From assembly GCA_029168955.1 (NCBI GenBank), contig JAPDOI010001348.1, positions 36,001 to 100,000 on the forward strand: a stretch of 64,000 nucleotides of DNA. The letters are read 5' to 3'. This document shows, one piece after another, positions 30,880 through 45,100 of the stretch. Under the pieces are notes generated by a model. It was not told where the DNA came from. It made no database searches and saw only the letters and a program-made list of their open reading frames with translations. Source of the stretch: Aplectana chamaeleonis. Taxonomy: Eukaryota; Nematoda; Chromadorea; Rhabditida; Cosmocercidae. Positions within the stretch are counted from its first letter, which is position 1; each line of letters begins with the position of its first letter. The position numbers and the translations under genes were made by a program.

Positions 30880-31080
30880 GAAACAATTCTTTTGTTGTCG
30901 AGAGTGTCGCGGATGCGACGGTGGCTTGGGGCGCATCATGAGGCCCCGGCCTGTTTCCTACTACGCCAGCCGCTTGGAGGCGGGACATGCCCGCGCCAGT
31001 CGCAGTGCCCCGCCCCCTTCCTCCGCGCTGCCTATATAAGGCGGATGTCCTCGGCTCAGTGGTCTACCCGGCACCGGATG
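30880..31080 (+). promoter_or_regulatory. GC-rich DNA with TATATAAGG box, LTR-promoter-like
   Basis: CTGCCTATATAAGGCGGAT at about 31030 sits in a GC-rich stretch and is cut off 45 bp later by a truncated family D MITE. It may be the promoter part of an LTR belonging to the nearby gag remnant; no matching second LTR was found. Confidence 0.3.
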
Positions 31081-31231
31081 GCGTGGGCGCCCCAGGGTGG
31101 CTTCCTCCCATATCTCGCTTATTCGGAGGTATTGGGAGCTTGCACTTGGCAGGTGCTATATATGGTGGGTCTACTTCACAATTATGTGGAAATCTCAGAT
31201 TTCGCCAATGAGCTTGGACTGTGCCTTTAAG
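31080..31231 (+). mobile_element. MITE family D, truncated right half
   Basis: Starts abruptly at GTGGGCGCCCCAGGGTGGC and runs to GGACTGTGCCTTTAAGG. Its left half is missing where it meets GC-rich, TATA-containing DNA. Confidence 0.7.
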
Positions 31232-31842
31232 GATAAAGGGTTATAACTTACCACTGTGTACCTTGTATCTGTGTAGGTGTTCATACAGCGCTGTTATATC
31301 GGTGTCAATATGGTCGGCCTGTGTAGTTGTGCTATTACGCTGGTACTACGCGGGACTATTCCCCATAGGCCCCCCATACATGTTGGTTGGGTTACGTGGC
31401 TTGCTAGTGCGGCTGTCCCAGGTTAGTGGACAAGGTGATCTCCAGTAAACGCGAGGACTCCGCCTGCTTGAGGGGAGTAAGTTGCGAGATAACCTTGCGG
31501 TAACGGGGCGTGCTGACGGATGCATAGTAGCCATCGATGCGTCGCGATAGTGGGCCGGGGAACCAGGGATCTAGTGAGATCCTTCTGAGTGTTGGCCACA
31601 CCGCTATCTAGGGTTGTCATTCCCATGGGTCGGTCCATGCACGATGAGTTAGCATCGCGCTAGGTGACCATAAATTCCATCGCGTTCGCGACATGTAGTT
31701 CTTTCGAAAATAAATGACTATCAAATATTGTTGAATGAGAAGAGATTGAAAAATATAAATAGAGTGCGCAAAAGTAAAACTAAAAAAGGTGGTATAGGAG
31801 TAAACAGGGGTACGGTTAGGAGTTATTCCATCCGTTAGACAA

Positions 31843-31941
31843 TGGACGACTTGGGAAGCGGACAGAGCTTTACCAACTTCTTACCGGAGGGTATAGCCCT
31901 GCCCGATATTCCTATTTCCGAAAAAGGGAGGAGGCGTGTTT
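31843..31941 (+). CDS. short open frame, 32 aa, function unknown
   Basis: Reads MDDLGSGQSFTNFLPEGIAL, PDIPISEKGRRRV, then TAG. The acidic start and ordered composition look coding, and the place, downstream of the LTR-like DNA, would suit a truncated gag start. Could be chance. Confidence 0.2.
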
Positions 31942-32311
31942 AGAAAATGTGGGGAATTTGTATATAAATTTTCCGAGGATTGTCCGCACAATGTTGGAGT
32001 GGGTGAAAAAACGTAATACGCCCGTTAGGGTCTTGCATGAGGAGCGAGTCCGGTAGTGAAAGGCCCTACTTTTTTCAGACTGGGGGGCACGTTTTTTCTA
32101 ACATGAGGCACCTTCCTTCTGTGGTCGGAGCAGGGGTCCCGCCCATTTTATACTACTTGCCTCAGAGTCGTTAGGTGAAACGATCTTTTGGAGGCAAGAC
32201 GCGACCCAGCGAGTCAGGATGGACCTCGGACGACATAGAGGAATTATAGAAAGACAATTTTTTATTTTCGTTTTGCGTGCCCTACCTGTGTATGGACTAT
32301 TATAACTATTA

Positions 32312-32445
32312 CAATCGCCGGAGCTCGAGCGGCGGAGCTCGTGCAGCTGCGCGATTTTTATTGAGATCCCTGTCATAGTGAAACTATCACAGCGATCCTA
32401 ATAAGAATCGCGCAGCTGCACGAACTCCGCCGCAGGCGACGCTGT
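32312..32445. mobile_element. hairpin MITE
   Basis: GCGGAGCTCGTGCAGCTGCG followed by CGATTTTTATTGAGATC is mirrored by AAGAATCGCGCAGCTGCACG and AACTCCGCCGC. Loop about 25 bp. Confidence 0.6.
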
Positions 32446-33053
32446 GATGCTGAAGGCTGATGTATAATACAAAAATGCATAAACACAACTTTCCATCTCA
32501 TCTAACGTAATTCAATAAATTTTATGCGAACTGCATCAATATGGATAATTCAGCAATGATGGTGAGAGAGAATACTTGGTCTGAGCTGAGAGTGATGATT
32601 TCCATAGTAGCTGTGAGACTACAATGAAAAGTACAAGCGAGATCTAAAAAGGAGACTAAGAATAACGCATTCAATAAAAAACACTCCAATGATTGCGGAA
32701 TGGCACAAAAACGCGAATATTTCTTTGGATACTTAGAAGTCAATCTCTTACACAAGTTGTCAAATGCTACATGAATGGCGTTATTAATCAATAATGGCGA
32801 CCCTCATCGGTTGATCCCGGCAAGGATGGCGGACCAAGTAAGATGGTATTCGGAGCTCATAGGGGCTGAGTAGAGTGGCATCGCGGCGCGGCGCGACCTT
32901 ATGATGGGCTGCCATATTGATAGATCGTGGACTACGGATAACGGGGAAACGGATAACCATTAAAATAATATGTACTCACCCAAAACCCAACCCCGAAAAC
33001 GAGAAGGTAGAAATTGGCATGAGACAAGCTACACCTATAGGTCCGCGACGCTA

Positions 33054-33185
33054 TCATAAATTCGCCAAATTGAAGCTCATCTTGCCTCTAGACACCGGCG
33101 TCCAACTATCCGGGAAGAACTCAGTCCCATTTATAGCATCCGTCATATTTGTTACCGACCGAATCCAACCATCATAGTAGAAGAT
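33054..33185 (-). CDS. copy B exon 9: C-terminus
   Basis: Acceptor aattttcag, then IFYYDGWIRSVTNMTD and on to FFPDSWTPVSRGKM and TGA. It runs 11 residues past the SWTP block, where copy A stops after two residues. Confidence 0.85.
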   Translation of the reverse strand: MFYYDGWIRSVTNMTDAINGTEFFPDSWTPVSRGKMSFNLANL

Positions 33186-36100
33186 CTGAAAATTAGGACA
33201 CCTCCTCATTAGTTTTTCACTTCACTTTCGCTCACATATCTACATGGTCTTTCGACTATTATATTATGGAGACTATTATATTTTCGGAGAAACAGCAAAC
33301 ACCGCGGCAATAAATGAAAAACATTTTATTGATAAATCAAACTTTGGCACGGCGTCGACTCTATAGTCTGACAGGTTCCGACCACCTACCGCAATGCGCT
33401 GTGCGAATCTTGCTTCTAAAAAAAAATTATCGTCTATCTATTTCATTCAATTAGGAAGTCGCTCTTAGGTGGGACGGCATGCAAGAACTCGCCAGGTTGA
33501 GACAGGAACAGGGTGGTCCGCGCGCTTGAAGCTAGCCGTCGGGGGGCAAGAGATCACGAATAAAAAGGAGCTCGACGGTCTTTCCTCCACCGAAAACATT
33601 GCCGATACTCGATTTATCCGTGATCCCTTGCCATCGCACGGCGATCTTCGATGGCGATCTGCCCCTGCCCCAACCCGGAGCGTTCATGTATGCCGAACAT
33701 TAAAAGCACAAAATTATTTGATCGATAGCCATCACCCCTCCGTTTTTCCGCATGCCCTTTTCCAGCAATGTGGTGTCGCGGCTTCCTAATTGAACGACAC
33801 GAACCTTATTTATGAACTCTTCCCGACGTTTTCTAACCACAGTGGAGTAGGATAAAAATATTACCTGTGAAGCCTTCTGATTCAGGAAGCCGCTCCACCA
33901 GGCGAAGCCGCCAGTTGAGAGAACAAGCGCATCACAATGGGTCAGAATCGCCATATCAACTTCGAGATGTTCACCCGGACAGAACTCAACCAGCTCTGTA
34001 TTGGACTTTGATAATTTTACTGAATCGGAAACGCTATTGTAAATGTTCATAAGTATTTTAAAGCACACACGGATTTCTGTACAAGTACTGTCGTTCTCTA
34101 GGCCAAATTCCGGTCCGGATTTGCGGACTACGGCTATTGCATCATACGACACGTTAATCGTGCTGGGACCACTTGGTCCCGGCACGATTCATCCTTCTTT
34201 CAGCATGATTATCACGTGCCGCATGATGCAGCAACCGCAGTCCGCAATAGTGGACGGGGATTCGACCCAGAGAACGGCAGTAAGTCTGTGCAATATATAA
34301 TGGCAAACACCACACTTTATTAACTTGATACTTCACTTGCGTACCCTAGTTCTCGAACAAGAGTGGAAGAAAACCTGTTTTAGGTCAAATGCTGGTGCAC
34401 GTGATGGCATTTTCATTGACGGTTGATCCTTTGAGTGTCCTGTATTCGAAGGCAGCGTTAGCGGAAAAAAAAACTGTGTCAAATTTTTCTACCATTTCGT
34501 GCCGTAGGCCTACCAGGTTAAAGGCACTGTTCGCGATGAAAATCGCTTTTCTGTTTTTTTGCCTATCTTGAAACCGGTCCCATTCTGATTCCAATGATGC
34601 TTCTGGAATCGTACAAGACCTTCTGGGAATGGAGTAATGGTCCCTCAAAAACTGAGCCAGGGAAAATGGTAGACGAGTTGTCCAAGGCTTGTAACTTCCG
34701 TTTTTTGCAGCCGTGTGCGAGCTGACCTGAGTGAAGAGAGAAGTTGAGAATGAAGGGAAGAACGGGGCTTTTGATCGGAAACCATCGCTCAACTCACGAT
34801 TTCGGGTGTTCCTTTGTTCACGTCGAGGGGCGGGAAGAGGCGGGACTTGCCCACAATGGCGGGGTTTTCCCACTTTTCTTAGCCGTTTTGCGACTCCTGG
34901 GTAGCTTTTCGTCCCGTTTTTTCGACGCTGTTCTGCTTCTGAGAGCCACGAGAAGCGTTTGTCATGGAAAATTCGAGGATGAAGTTTATCGCGAACAGTG
35001 CCTTCAAGATATCTCTTCGAGAAGCCACCCAAAACATTCAAATTTTGGAGAAAAAGCTCGAAAATCGCTTCGGCTTCCTTTTTTGTCCGGTGTCTTGCGT
35101 AATATATAAATGTCGAAGAACTGGAAGTCTGAACTGGTCTCGCCTCTTCAACTTCTTAGGTTGAATATTTATGTTGGCCTTCCATTGTCAAGAATTCTTT
35201 AAAGACATCCAGCTTCCAATACACACGTTTGAAAGCGAGGATCTCTCGCAATAAGGAACATAGAATTTCGGATCATCCTAGTCTGCTGTGGCGCTTTTGC
35301 TTCTCGTGCTAGATGATCGACCGGGAAATCGCCTTCTCAGACCACGGAGCATTTTCAAGAGGCTACAGCATTATGAATACCCAGCATTGAGAGCTCAAGC
35401 TTTGCCAACTATCCCCATTTACCGTATTTCCTGTTATTGAACACCCCACTCTATTTTAACCCCTCCCTCTAATTGAGCCCCCCCCCCCTTTCGGTAGAGG
35501 TTGAGAAATAGAACATCCCACTCCATTAGAGCCCCCCGTCAGCTGAAAAGACGTTGAGAAGCCATTCGTATCGGACGTGAACTGCTTGCGAGTAGATTGA
35601 TCCTGAGAAGGACCGAAAGGCAGCGGTCCGATGCTGATTCCAATGATGACTCTGGAATCGAACAAAACCTTTTGGGAACGGAGTTATGGCCCTCGATAAT
35701 TGAGCTAGGAAAGCATGGTGGACGAGTTGTCCGAGGCTTGTAACTTCCGTCTTTTGCAGCCGATGTATGCGAGCTGACCTGAGTGAAGAGAGAAGTTGAG
35801 GATTAGGGGAAGAATGGGGCTTCTGATCAGAAACCATCGTTTATATCACGATCTCGAGTTTTCATTTGTTCAAGTCAGAAGGCATGCATTGCGCTTTTGG
35901 GGTTTGCCTTGCGCTCAAAGTGGCACCTTCGGGCTCTTTTGGGGCTCTTCCTTTCTCATTTTCATGCGTTCTTTCGATGTCAACGTTACAGTGTGCCCCT
36001 CCACTACCCATTCCTAGTGGAAACTGAAACACATTTTCTATCGTGAACACTGTCTTTAAAAAATGACTTTATTGAGGATGATCTCTAATTATGCGCCGAA

Positions 36101-39100
36101 CAATTCATTATTGTCCATTTTTTGTTTGCCTAATAAGCTTTTTTCCCCATATTGACTCTTGAAATCTCGGTTCAAAATTCAAACGTCCCCCTCTCTTTTA
36201 ACCCCTCCCCCTAATTGAACCCCCCCCCCCTTTTTGGAGGAAGTTGAAAAATTGTACACCCGCGTGTACAATTACAGGAAATACGGTAGTGCAAACATTG
36301 GATCTAAAAAAAACCAAATGGGGTTTCTTGCTTTCAAAGCAGATGGTTACTGGCGCAGCGTGATCATTCATTATCTCAGCATGGAACTGCCACAAGCTCT
36401 GCCGGTACATTTCGCGCCAAGTGCTGTCACGCCGAGTGAAGTAAAGTGAAAGACCGATGGTCAGTAGCGGACGATTCAGTAAGGCGCAGCGGAATGTCGT
36501 ATCCCTCTCCTGGTAATTCGGGGAAAGATGCAAGGTTCGCGTCTGTGATGAGACTGTCGGATAAACGGCCGGTCTGCGACCCTTTCCAGAGTAGCCCACT
36601 GCACCGGAAGACGATCAGTGGCACTTTATTACCATACACGGCTCCGAATGTGCTCCCCAAAATGTAAAATGTTCTCCTTACCCAAACTTCGTGAAAGTAG
36701 GTCATTTAAGTGCCGAACACGACACTGAGGTTCATTTTTGTTTTTCGGAGGACTGCGCTAGGTTGAGATGGATTCCGGTTTAACGCCATTTTTCAACCGT
36801 AACCTAACGTGGTCGTACGGAAAACCAAGAACGAACCTCATCTGCAGCACCCCAATGAATTCTGTTTGACGATTGTGAGCAGTAATCAGAATCTTCAATT
36901 CTTGACACTCACTTATCCTTTTTATAGCTTACAACTTTCTAAAGTATAGTTCTTGGCTCCTGTCACTCGCAATTTTTAGTAGCAAGGGCACCCTCGCGAA
37001 TGTTCACTTCATTTCGCTCACTTCGGCATCGGTAAGCTATGAAATGTTGGCCTGATAGCTGCTGCGCATTTATTATATTCTCTATCCAATGCAGCGTTAT
37101 GACTGCACTTCTTCTCGTTCTTCTTCTTTGGAGCCTTATGAGGGTTTTGTCAGAGGTTGAGAAACTGTGCGACCAGTAGTGGATTCGTCAATAGGTCCAT
37201 TGTGGTCAGCGTGGCTGCTCTCCGTACAGTTCAATAAGTGTGCGGTAGAAAGAGGGAACCGCAGTCCGGACGTACATCAGATTTGCTACTGCCAATCTTC
37301 GTGACATCTGACATAAGCATTGTAGGGTGACCACAGCGCAGTGAGGCGAGGATGCATCCTCCCAATTGAGACTCTGATGCGCAGAATGGGGGCATGGTGC
37401 TCCTCGCGCAACAGACGGAGCCATTGTTGCTGCGAGCCGCTCCAAAGTGGTAAATTGACTTCGTTTGGAACATCGGCGAATGTCTTTCCTAAGCTTCTCT
37501 CTATAACGGGATTGAGCACTCTTCCAGATGTTTCGTTGTTTTATGAAATTGTTACGAAAACGCTGGCCTGAAGCTGACAGTGCTATTTCACAGGTAATGA
37601 GCTGGTCCCAGCATGCTGGTGCTCGACTGGGGAACTCCTTGCACACCCAGTGGCGATACGAAGAACGTCATTCTGTACTCCTAGCATCTTAGTCCAAGAG
37701 GATTTTGAGACGAGATGCTGCCAGGCCAGTGCGGCGTATTCCAGGAGGGCTTAAGATTTGCCTAATACGTTGCAAGTATAGTTTCCTTGCTACTACTCCA
37801 TTAAGTATTGCCCAGGGCCCTGAAAACATTAAGCTCCGCTTCAGCAACAGCCCGCTTTTGTTTGACATTCTTGTGAAACTTCAGCGACGGATTAAGCACA
37901 AGACCGAGCAGTTTTGGAAGGCGAACAGCAGGCAACCGATCTCCATTCCACTCGACATCCAGAGGCTGGATTCATCAATATTACCGCGGTTAGTGAGTTA
38001 TCGCGGTTAGCGAAACCGGAGCTTAACCACCTAGTTTAGCCGCGGTTAAGCTTAACTGCGATTCACCAAACGCGATTTAAGATAAGATATAGTATTATCA
38101 ACCAATCTGTTGATATCAATCGGAGATAGATATGTAAGTATCTTATTGCAAAATGAGAGTGAGCGGTCGAATTTGAACGTGTTGCATGCATGTTTGTAAT
38201 TATAAAGCTGTGTTTATGTTTGAAATCGCACTTTGCTCGATCCTCGGCCCGATCAGGCAGGCAAGAAACTGATTGAGATCGCACGGTTTTACGCGGTGTC
38301 ATATCATTCGTGTTCAGGGTCAAACTTTTTACGGAATGGGCTTTGCTCAAAATGATCCTGAGTCTAGTTGCTTAGCACAAAGTGTTGTGATTTTTGACTG
38401 TACTGATATAGGCAACAGATTTGCCTATTTTATACTTCATCGCTAGGGTCACCTAGAAAGAATTGAAAAGGGTTTCTATAAGGGGTCGTTTATACTTCTG
38501 ACGCCGAGCGGCGCGCGAAGTGCGATCCTACGGTATTGATCAAACGGCGCCGAGCGATCGATATTATGGAAATGCACTTCGCCGCGCCGCTCGGCGGCGG
38601 AAGTATAAACGACCTCTAAAGCAAGCGAAATGTGGTGGCTGCACAGCTCGGGGCTATTCCTACTCTTGAACGCGGCCTTGTAGCTTTAATACTTTCTACG
38701 CGTGCCGCGCGTAGAGGGACTAGAGGTGAGTTCGTCACCATGGTATGATAACTATTAATAAAGTTGATGCATGAGTGATGACAAAGCGATACGAAAACCG
38801 GTATGGGCGTTGTCGCCATGGCTGAGCGGAAGTGAGGCGCAGGCCTGACATCAGGCTATTCATACTCCAACGCCCTTAGCCGCGCTGGCCTTTGGAAGTA
38901 TGATTATATTTATACTCCCCAACACCGAGAGATTTGCGGAACGTGGCGTCGCAGCATGAATGGTCTGACGTCCGGACCTCGCATCACGCGCGTGCGCCCG
39001 TTCCGCCATGGCGACGACGGCTGTAGCGACTTTCTTGAAATTTCATTATTAATCAATACTTTTTTGAATATTATTCAGTTTCATAATTATCACTTCCACT

Positions 39101-42100
39101 ACTATATTCTGCTACCACGAAGTTGAACGCGTGTACTGATTTTGCCATCACGGCAAAGTTTTGACCCACTTTAATCAATTCAGCTGTAGCGTCGCAGCTG
39201 GAGTATTCATACCATCTGCAAGCGCGTGGTGCGGTTCAAAGGCATTCATACTCCCACCCACGCCTGCGCTTCACGCGCGTTAGCGTTATGGGAAACGAAT
39301 AGCGCCTAAAGAGTAGCGAATCATTCAAGGTGATTGTTTGGGGTTACCCAATGCGTTCAGCCGAGGAGACATTTCAACGGCTTCGCTCAGAAAAATCAAA
39401 ACGAGTTACTTGTAATATAAATATAACTTACTTTAATGTCTCAAGTAACTTACAGTCATATTACATGTAACATACATTTATATTACATGTAACTTGAATT
39501 TATATTACATGTAATGTTACATGGAACTTACATTTGAATTTTCACTATGGGCAGCCATCACGTGACGCAGACGACACGCGACAAAGAAGGCGCGTCCCAG
39601 ACCACGCACTACGCGAAAAATGCAGGGCTGCGCCTTCCCTGCTGGTGTGGCGTCTAGTACCTCAAACTTGGGTAATTGAACCAACAGTTTATTTATTATT
39701 ATTTATTACTAACGTGGATATGCATCACACGCGGTATCAAAAAACACAACATCGATAAAGAAAACCGAAGGAGCAACAAGAAAGTCAGTATAAATCAGGA
39801 ATGTGGTTAACTGCGAAGATCCTCGCTCAGGTACCTGTCGATGAGCCTTTTGTAGCATATTTAAGCTGATTTAAGTTACTTGCGAGATATCTCATGTCAT
39901 TTAAGTTACATGTAACATATCGGAGGGGCACCGCACGCAGTAAATCGCCGATATGTTACATGTAATTTAAATGACCTGGGATAAGTCGCAAGTAAATTAC
40001 ATTGGCTCAGATATGCTACAAGTAACTTGTTTCCGGCCTTTTATTTTACAAGTAACTTGTTTTTATTTTTCTGAGCGTCCGCGGCTGATCTCTCTTATAA
40101 GAAACTCAATGCAGGAGATCATAACTATTTTTGATGTTTCCTTATAGCAACACCTCTCCATAAGGGCAATGGTATACTTCAGCGACAGCCGGTCGCCGGC
40201 GACGGACACGGCGACGGAGTTGTGGCCGCTGCATAAACTTCCACGTGCTTTTGCGTACCTACATTTCTGCTTGCGCGAATCTGTAGATCCACTAACTTAT
40301 ACCGCTTTCATTCGTAATACTGTTTTCTTGAATGAAATTGTATGAGCGACACTTTTTTCCATTTGAATATGTCGCTATGATGTGTATGATGTGTACAGGC
40401 TATAAAACGTCGAAATTCACATGGTTCCTACGCGTGCTGGTGCGGAGCGGAGGTTAGAGACAGTGAGAGAGAGGAGGGCGGCCGGAGGCTGAGGCGCCGC
40501 GAGCGCCGCTCCCGCCTCGAATGATGTGAATTACGACGTTTTATAAAGGGTACGTTTCAGATTGAGAGAAAAAGTTTCCAATTTGGTATGGTATTCCTAT
40601 TTTATTCTTCATACCACATAGCTCGAAAACGAGCTAGGCAAGACGGAAAATCTGGTCATGTGAATGAAAAATGTGCAAAGTGCAGTGAACGACATTTCGA
40701 AAAAAGTGCAAAATTTTTGATAAATTTCGAAAAAAATTCGAAATTTCAACGCATTTCGAAAAAAATTCAAAATTTCGAGAAAAAATCTCAATTTCGTCTC
40801 TGCAGTCTCTGAGGCCAAACTGTTCTCGAACAGGTCTAGGACGTAACAGAATCCCCTCCGCAAGAGACGGAAGCGTTGTCGAAATTGGTAGTCATCTGGG
40901 ATCTCTAGAGGATTTGTTCTGTCCCTGAATATCCGTGGAAGTGCAGCTTGAATCATCTCATCAACAAGCTCTCTATCTTCATTAGCGGAGTAAAAAACGA
41001 GAAGTTCAGCGCCAAAATTGCGATTAAATACGCCAAAAAGAAACGCGCTTAGGCGTGTTCGGAAAATGTCAAAAAGGGTTTCGCGCTTTTCAACTTCTCG
41101 GGAGCAACGATTTCATTTTTGAGCGTTTTGAAAAAGTTAGGGGATGATGAGGGGTTCATGTATTCGCAAAACGTAAAGGGAAAATTTCTATCGCTTTGAT
41201 TTTTTTTCATTTCTTTTCAGTCCAAAGGAGGCAATTGACTTGTGAGAATGTCTATTTTTTAAATTTCACTACTGCGAGAAAGAACAAAGAAATTCGATGG
41301 CAAATTAACGCCGCTGTGCACGCATAGAGCGCTACTCACTCGAGCACGCCGCGCATTCTCCTGCGCACGCTTTTCATGAAGCGCAACTAGCATTTCACGT
41401 CGCTGCGCACGCTCTTCGTTAAGCGCTACTTAGTTAAGCATGCCGCGGAATCTCCTGCGCACGCTTCTCCTGAAGCGCATCTTGCATTTTTGAAGAATAT
41501 TTCAAGCAAAACAGTGTTAGTTAGGGTCCGAAGGAAGAAACGGAGCAACAGAGAGCAGAGAATTGGAAAAGACGGGTTCACAAATGATTTCATTGTCACA
41601 ACGAACAGTCCAGGTGAGAGTGAAGGATTTCGTGCCCTTCTGGTGCGTTTTTCTTGATTTCTTCGTCGTTTCAGTTCTACCCGGGGCCCAACAATCAAAA
41701 GAGCAATTAATCTCAAAATCGAAGATTATCGTGAACACCGCCTTTAAACGAGTTTTGAAGTGTGGTGTGTGGAGCCAACCCAATGTCGCCCATCGTTTTA
41801 TGTCTATATGACTCTCTTGCAATGTAATGTTTAGTTAACAGACCGAAATCATAGTTAGGAAGATGCCTCTTCGTCCATTCCGGATCTCCAGAGCAGATCA
41901 CGAATACAGCCTAAACAGTGGTAAATTATAAGTCTTCTTGATAAAGCTGGCGCACAGATGTATGATGTTAGCAGTCAGCGGTATGGATGTTCAATGATGA
42001 TACGTAATCGAAAAAAGATTGAACCCATGAAGAATACATGCACCCGTTTTCAAAGCAAAGATATCGTGTTGGTTACTTACTCTGAGCGTAACCGCTTCCT

Positions 42101-45100
42101 CTAAACACAAAAAAAAGCAAACACATGCCTAACATCGTAATGACCTAACTTCATGTCTTTTTTTTCCTAAAAGATTTTCTCTGGTCTCGAAATTCCTCTA
42201 CGGCGCCCTGTTAACGCCGCATGATAAATCATGACGTCGTTCCACCAATGCAGAGCTAGACGTGCGCGCAGTGTTTTTTCTACGTTATTAACGACTGTAC
42301 AAACCGGTACAAACGCACATTGTTGAAGTGTGTCACAGGCGTATGAAACAGCTGATACATTGGAAACCTGACCTGTTCCCTATTACCTTTGGCCAAATGC
42401 ATGGCTCGCCAGTAGTAGTCGATTGGGGCAGTTCCATCCCAAAGTTGGGCACTCTCGTTATATGGTGTCAGATCTCGTTTGGGCCTCACATGGACTCCAA
42501 TGAAGTAGGTGGAACCATGACCCTGAATTGGATACAGACCGCTAAGCACTATGGAACACAACTCCAGAAGCTCACTCCAGTTGCTTCACTGCTAGACTCA
42601 TTACTGCTATAACGCGATCGAGCTTGCAGTAGAGATCTCCGCACATCAATCTCCCTGAGAAAATGCGAAACCTGCAATGCTTCAATCAGTCATTCGATTG
42701 ATTGCCAACATGCCTTGGCCTTCCCGCGTGACACCCTTCCGGTCAAGCAGTGTCGCGGCTCCCTAGCTGCAATACGATCGGCACCAGGGGTGGGCGTAAT
42801 TACGGTTTACGATTTACGATTTTACGATTTACGGTGTTTTTTGGTCTCGTAATTACGGTTTACGATTTACGACATTTTGAATCGCAAATCGTAAGTCTTC
42901 GTAAATAAAAATACATGCAATGGAAGCGAATCACATGACATCTCTAATTGACCTGCTCTAATCCTACTTTGCATATGCCAATGTTTTTGGTGAGCAGATG
43001 AGACCAACCCAGGCGTGTGACTGCAGCACGCTCCCATTCATTATTTGACGTGATTCTATCATTATAACGCGGGACACACGGTCGGAGTTGTAGGAGGTGG
43101 ATCACAGATCCGCGTTGCGCGCCGCGCACGTCCTACTAGCTGCCGCCTACGACACAATTCAATCTAAAAGCACTCCACGAAAAACGTCATTTTTGCGTTT
43201 CTCATGAAGATCAACTGTCCTGATTCCTATAACTTGATGAGCGTCAAAACATCGAGCGAATCAGAAAAAATTGCTCCAAATAGTGCTCCTGGCCCGGCTT
43301 TCTAGCAGATTACGCCTACTCAGAGTCCACAAAAATCAACAAGAGCAGCGTTTGTGTTTTAGCCCCAAACGTTTAGAACTCAAAATCGTTCCCTCCAGTT
43401 GATTTTTCTTCGTGCGCAGCAAACGGACCCTCAGAAAAGGCATGAGCGTAAGTTTAAACGCTCATCTTCGGCCTTTTTTCTGGTACCTTCATCTCCCACA
43501 AACGCGAGCGTTTGGTGGGGCGCTTTGGCTATATTTCTAAACTGTGGGGACTAAACTACACAGACCGGCAAAAATTGGAAAGGGTTTTTGTGCCTTGCCT
43601 CTGATTATCTACAGCATTGTCACCATAATGCTACGATTCTGCAAGTGATTTAGTGGATATACAAAAAATAACTTGTGCTGGTCGACCGATACTGTGCTCT
43701 AGATAGAGTTGCCACGAATCGGAATGATTCTTTGCGATCTCTATTGAAGGTTGGCCCGAGCTCGTTCCATATTTTATCGTACGTGCCCCGAGTTTGAGCC
43801 AACCTTCAGTAGGGAACTCAAAGTACATATCAGTGCAATTCTTACCGACTGTATAATCGGTGTTGCGGTCCCGCTAGCAAATAGGAGGAGTTCTCAAATT
43901 CGGTCGTTGAGAATCGCTCGAATACGCTTATTTTGCCTCGTGTTACGCTTGCAACAGCGTTAGTGTTTCGGGAGAGGCATTACGAGCATAAGTATGCCCT
44001 GTTGCACAGCATGCCGCTGCTCCCAAGCGGGTCCCGCCGCGATTTGAGCGAGGCTTCATGCCTGTCGCTGATGACGGCGACAAAGTCTACCATACCCCTT
44101 GAACGTGGTCAGCTGTCAAATACTGAACGCAACCTTATATGTACTAAATACGTGAAACAGTGGACAGTAGGTAGTTTTTCTTGTTTCACCATAGCAATAA
44201 TACTTTAGTGGCTATGGTTATTATTCGATGTTTACGATTTACGATTTACGGTTTACGATTTAAGGTGGTTTCGTCGTAATTACGTTTTACGACTTACGAA
44301 ATTCGAAATTTCATTTACGCAGACCCCTGATCGGCACGCATCGCGCTGATACTTTGCGTTTTTATGCTCATCCTGAAGACTGTCTCACGTTCATCTCATT
44401 TACGTCTCTCAATTGTATAAAACCTCTGAGAACGGAGATATGGTCCCCTGAACACGGCCTAGAACTGAGAGGCGAAGGCGTGGTAAACGAGTTGTGCGTT
44501 TCTTGTGAGTCCCTTGTCAGAACTGGTTGAGCCGACGTATCCAACCCGGTCGATACACTCAGAAAGTATTGAAAATGGGGTGCGAAAAACACCCCCCGAC
44601 CCCCCCCCCCCGAACACCCACCAACACCCACCCGGTCGATACGTATGATTAAAATGATGGGGTGAGGTTGAGAAAATCAACCGATGTGGCCGACGTGGTT
44701 GATATCCATTCAATACGTGGATGACAGGGGTGAGAAAATTGCCGGGTGAGTGGGTCGATAATGGATCACTGCGTATCACTAGGAAGCCATCCACACTGCT
44801 ACCTCCGTTTCTTCACTTTCTCTCCTTGACTATTTCTCTGAACAGGTACAATCCGGTTGGCCACGTAACAATCGTCATCATTTCCGGTGGGCTCCAGTTG
44901 GCCACACCGGGTGATTTTCTCAACCTCACCTCACCATTTATTAATACGTAGAGACTGGGCGGGTGTTGGTGAGTGTTAGTGTGTGTCGGCGGATGACGGC
45001 GAGACACAGTTGCAAAGAGCACATACTCTGACCGGGGCCTAACTTCCGTTATTTGCAACAGGTGTGTGCGAGCGGAAGTTAATACATACAGAGGCTAAGA

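Noticed and set aside
34385..35041. 218-residue minus-strand open frame, the longest in the window
   Set aside because: It runs through a family C MITE, including both terminal repeats and the core found in six other places; the peptide repeats in other MITE copies with frameshifts.
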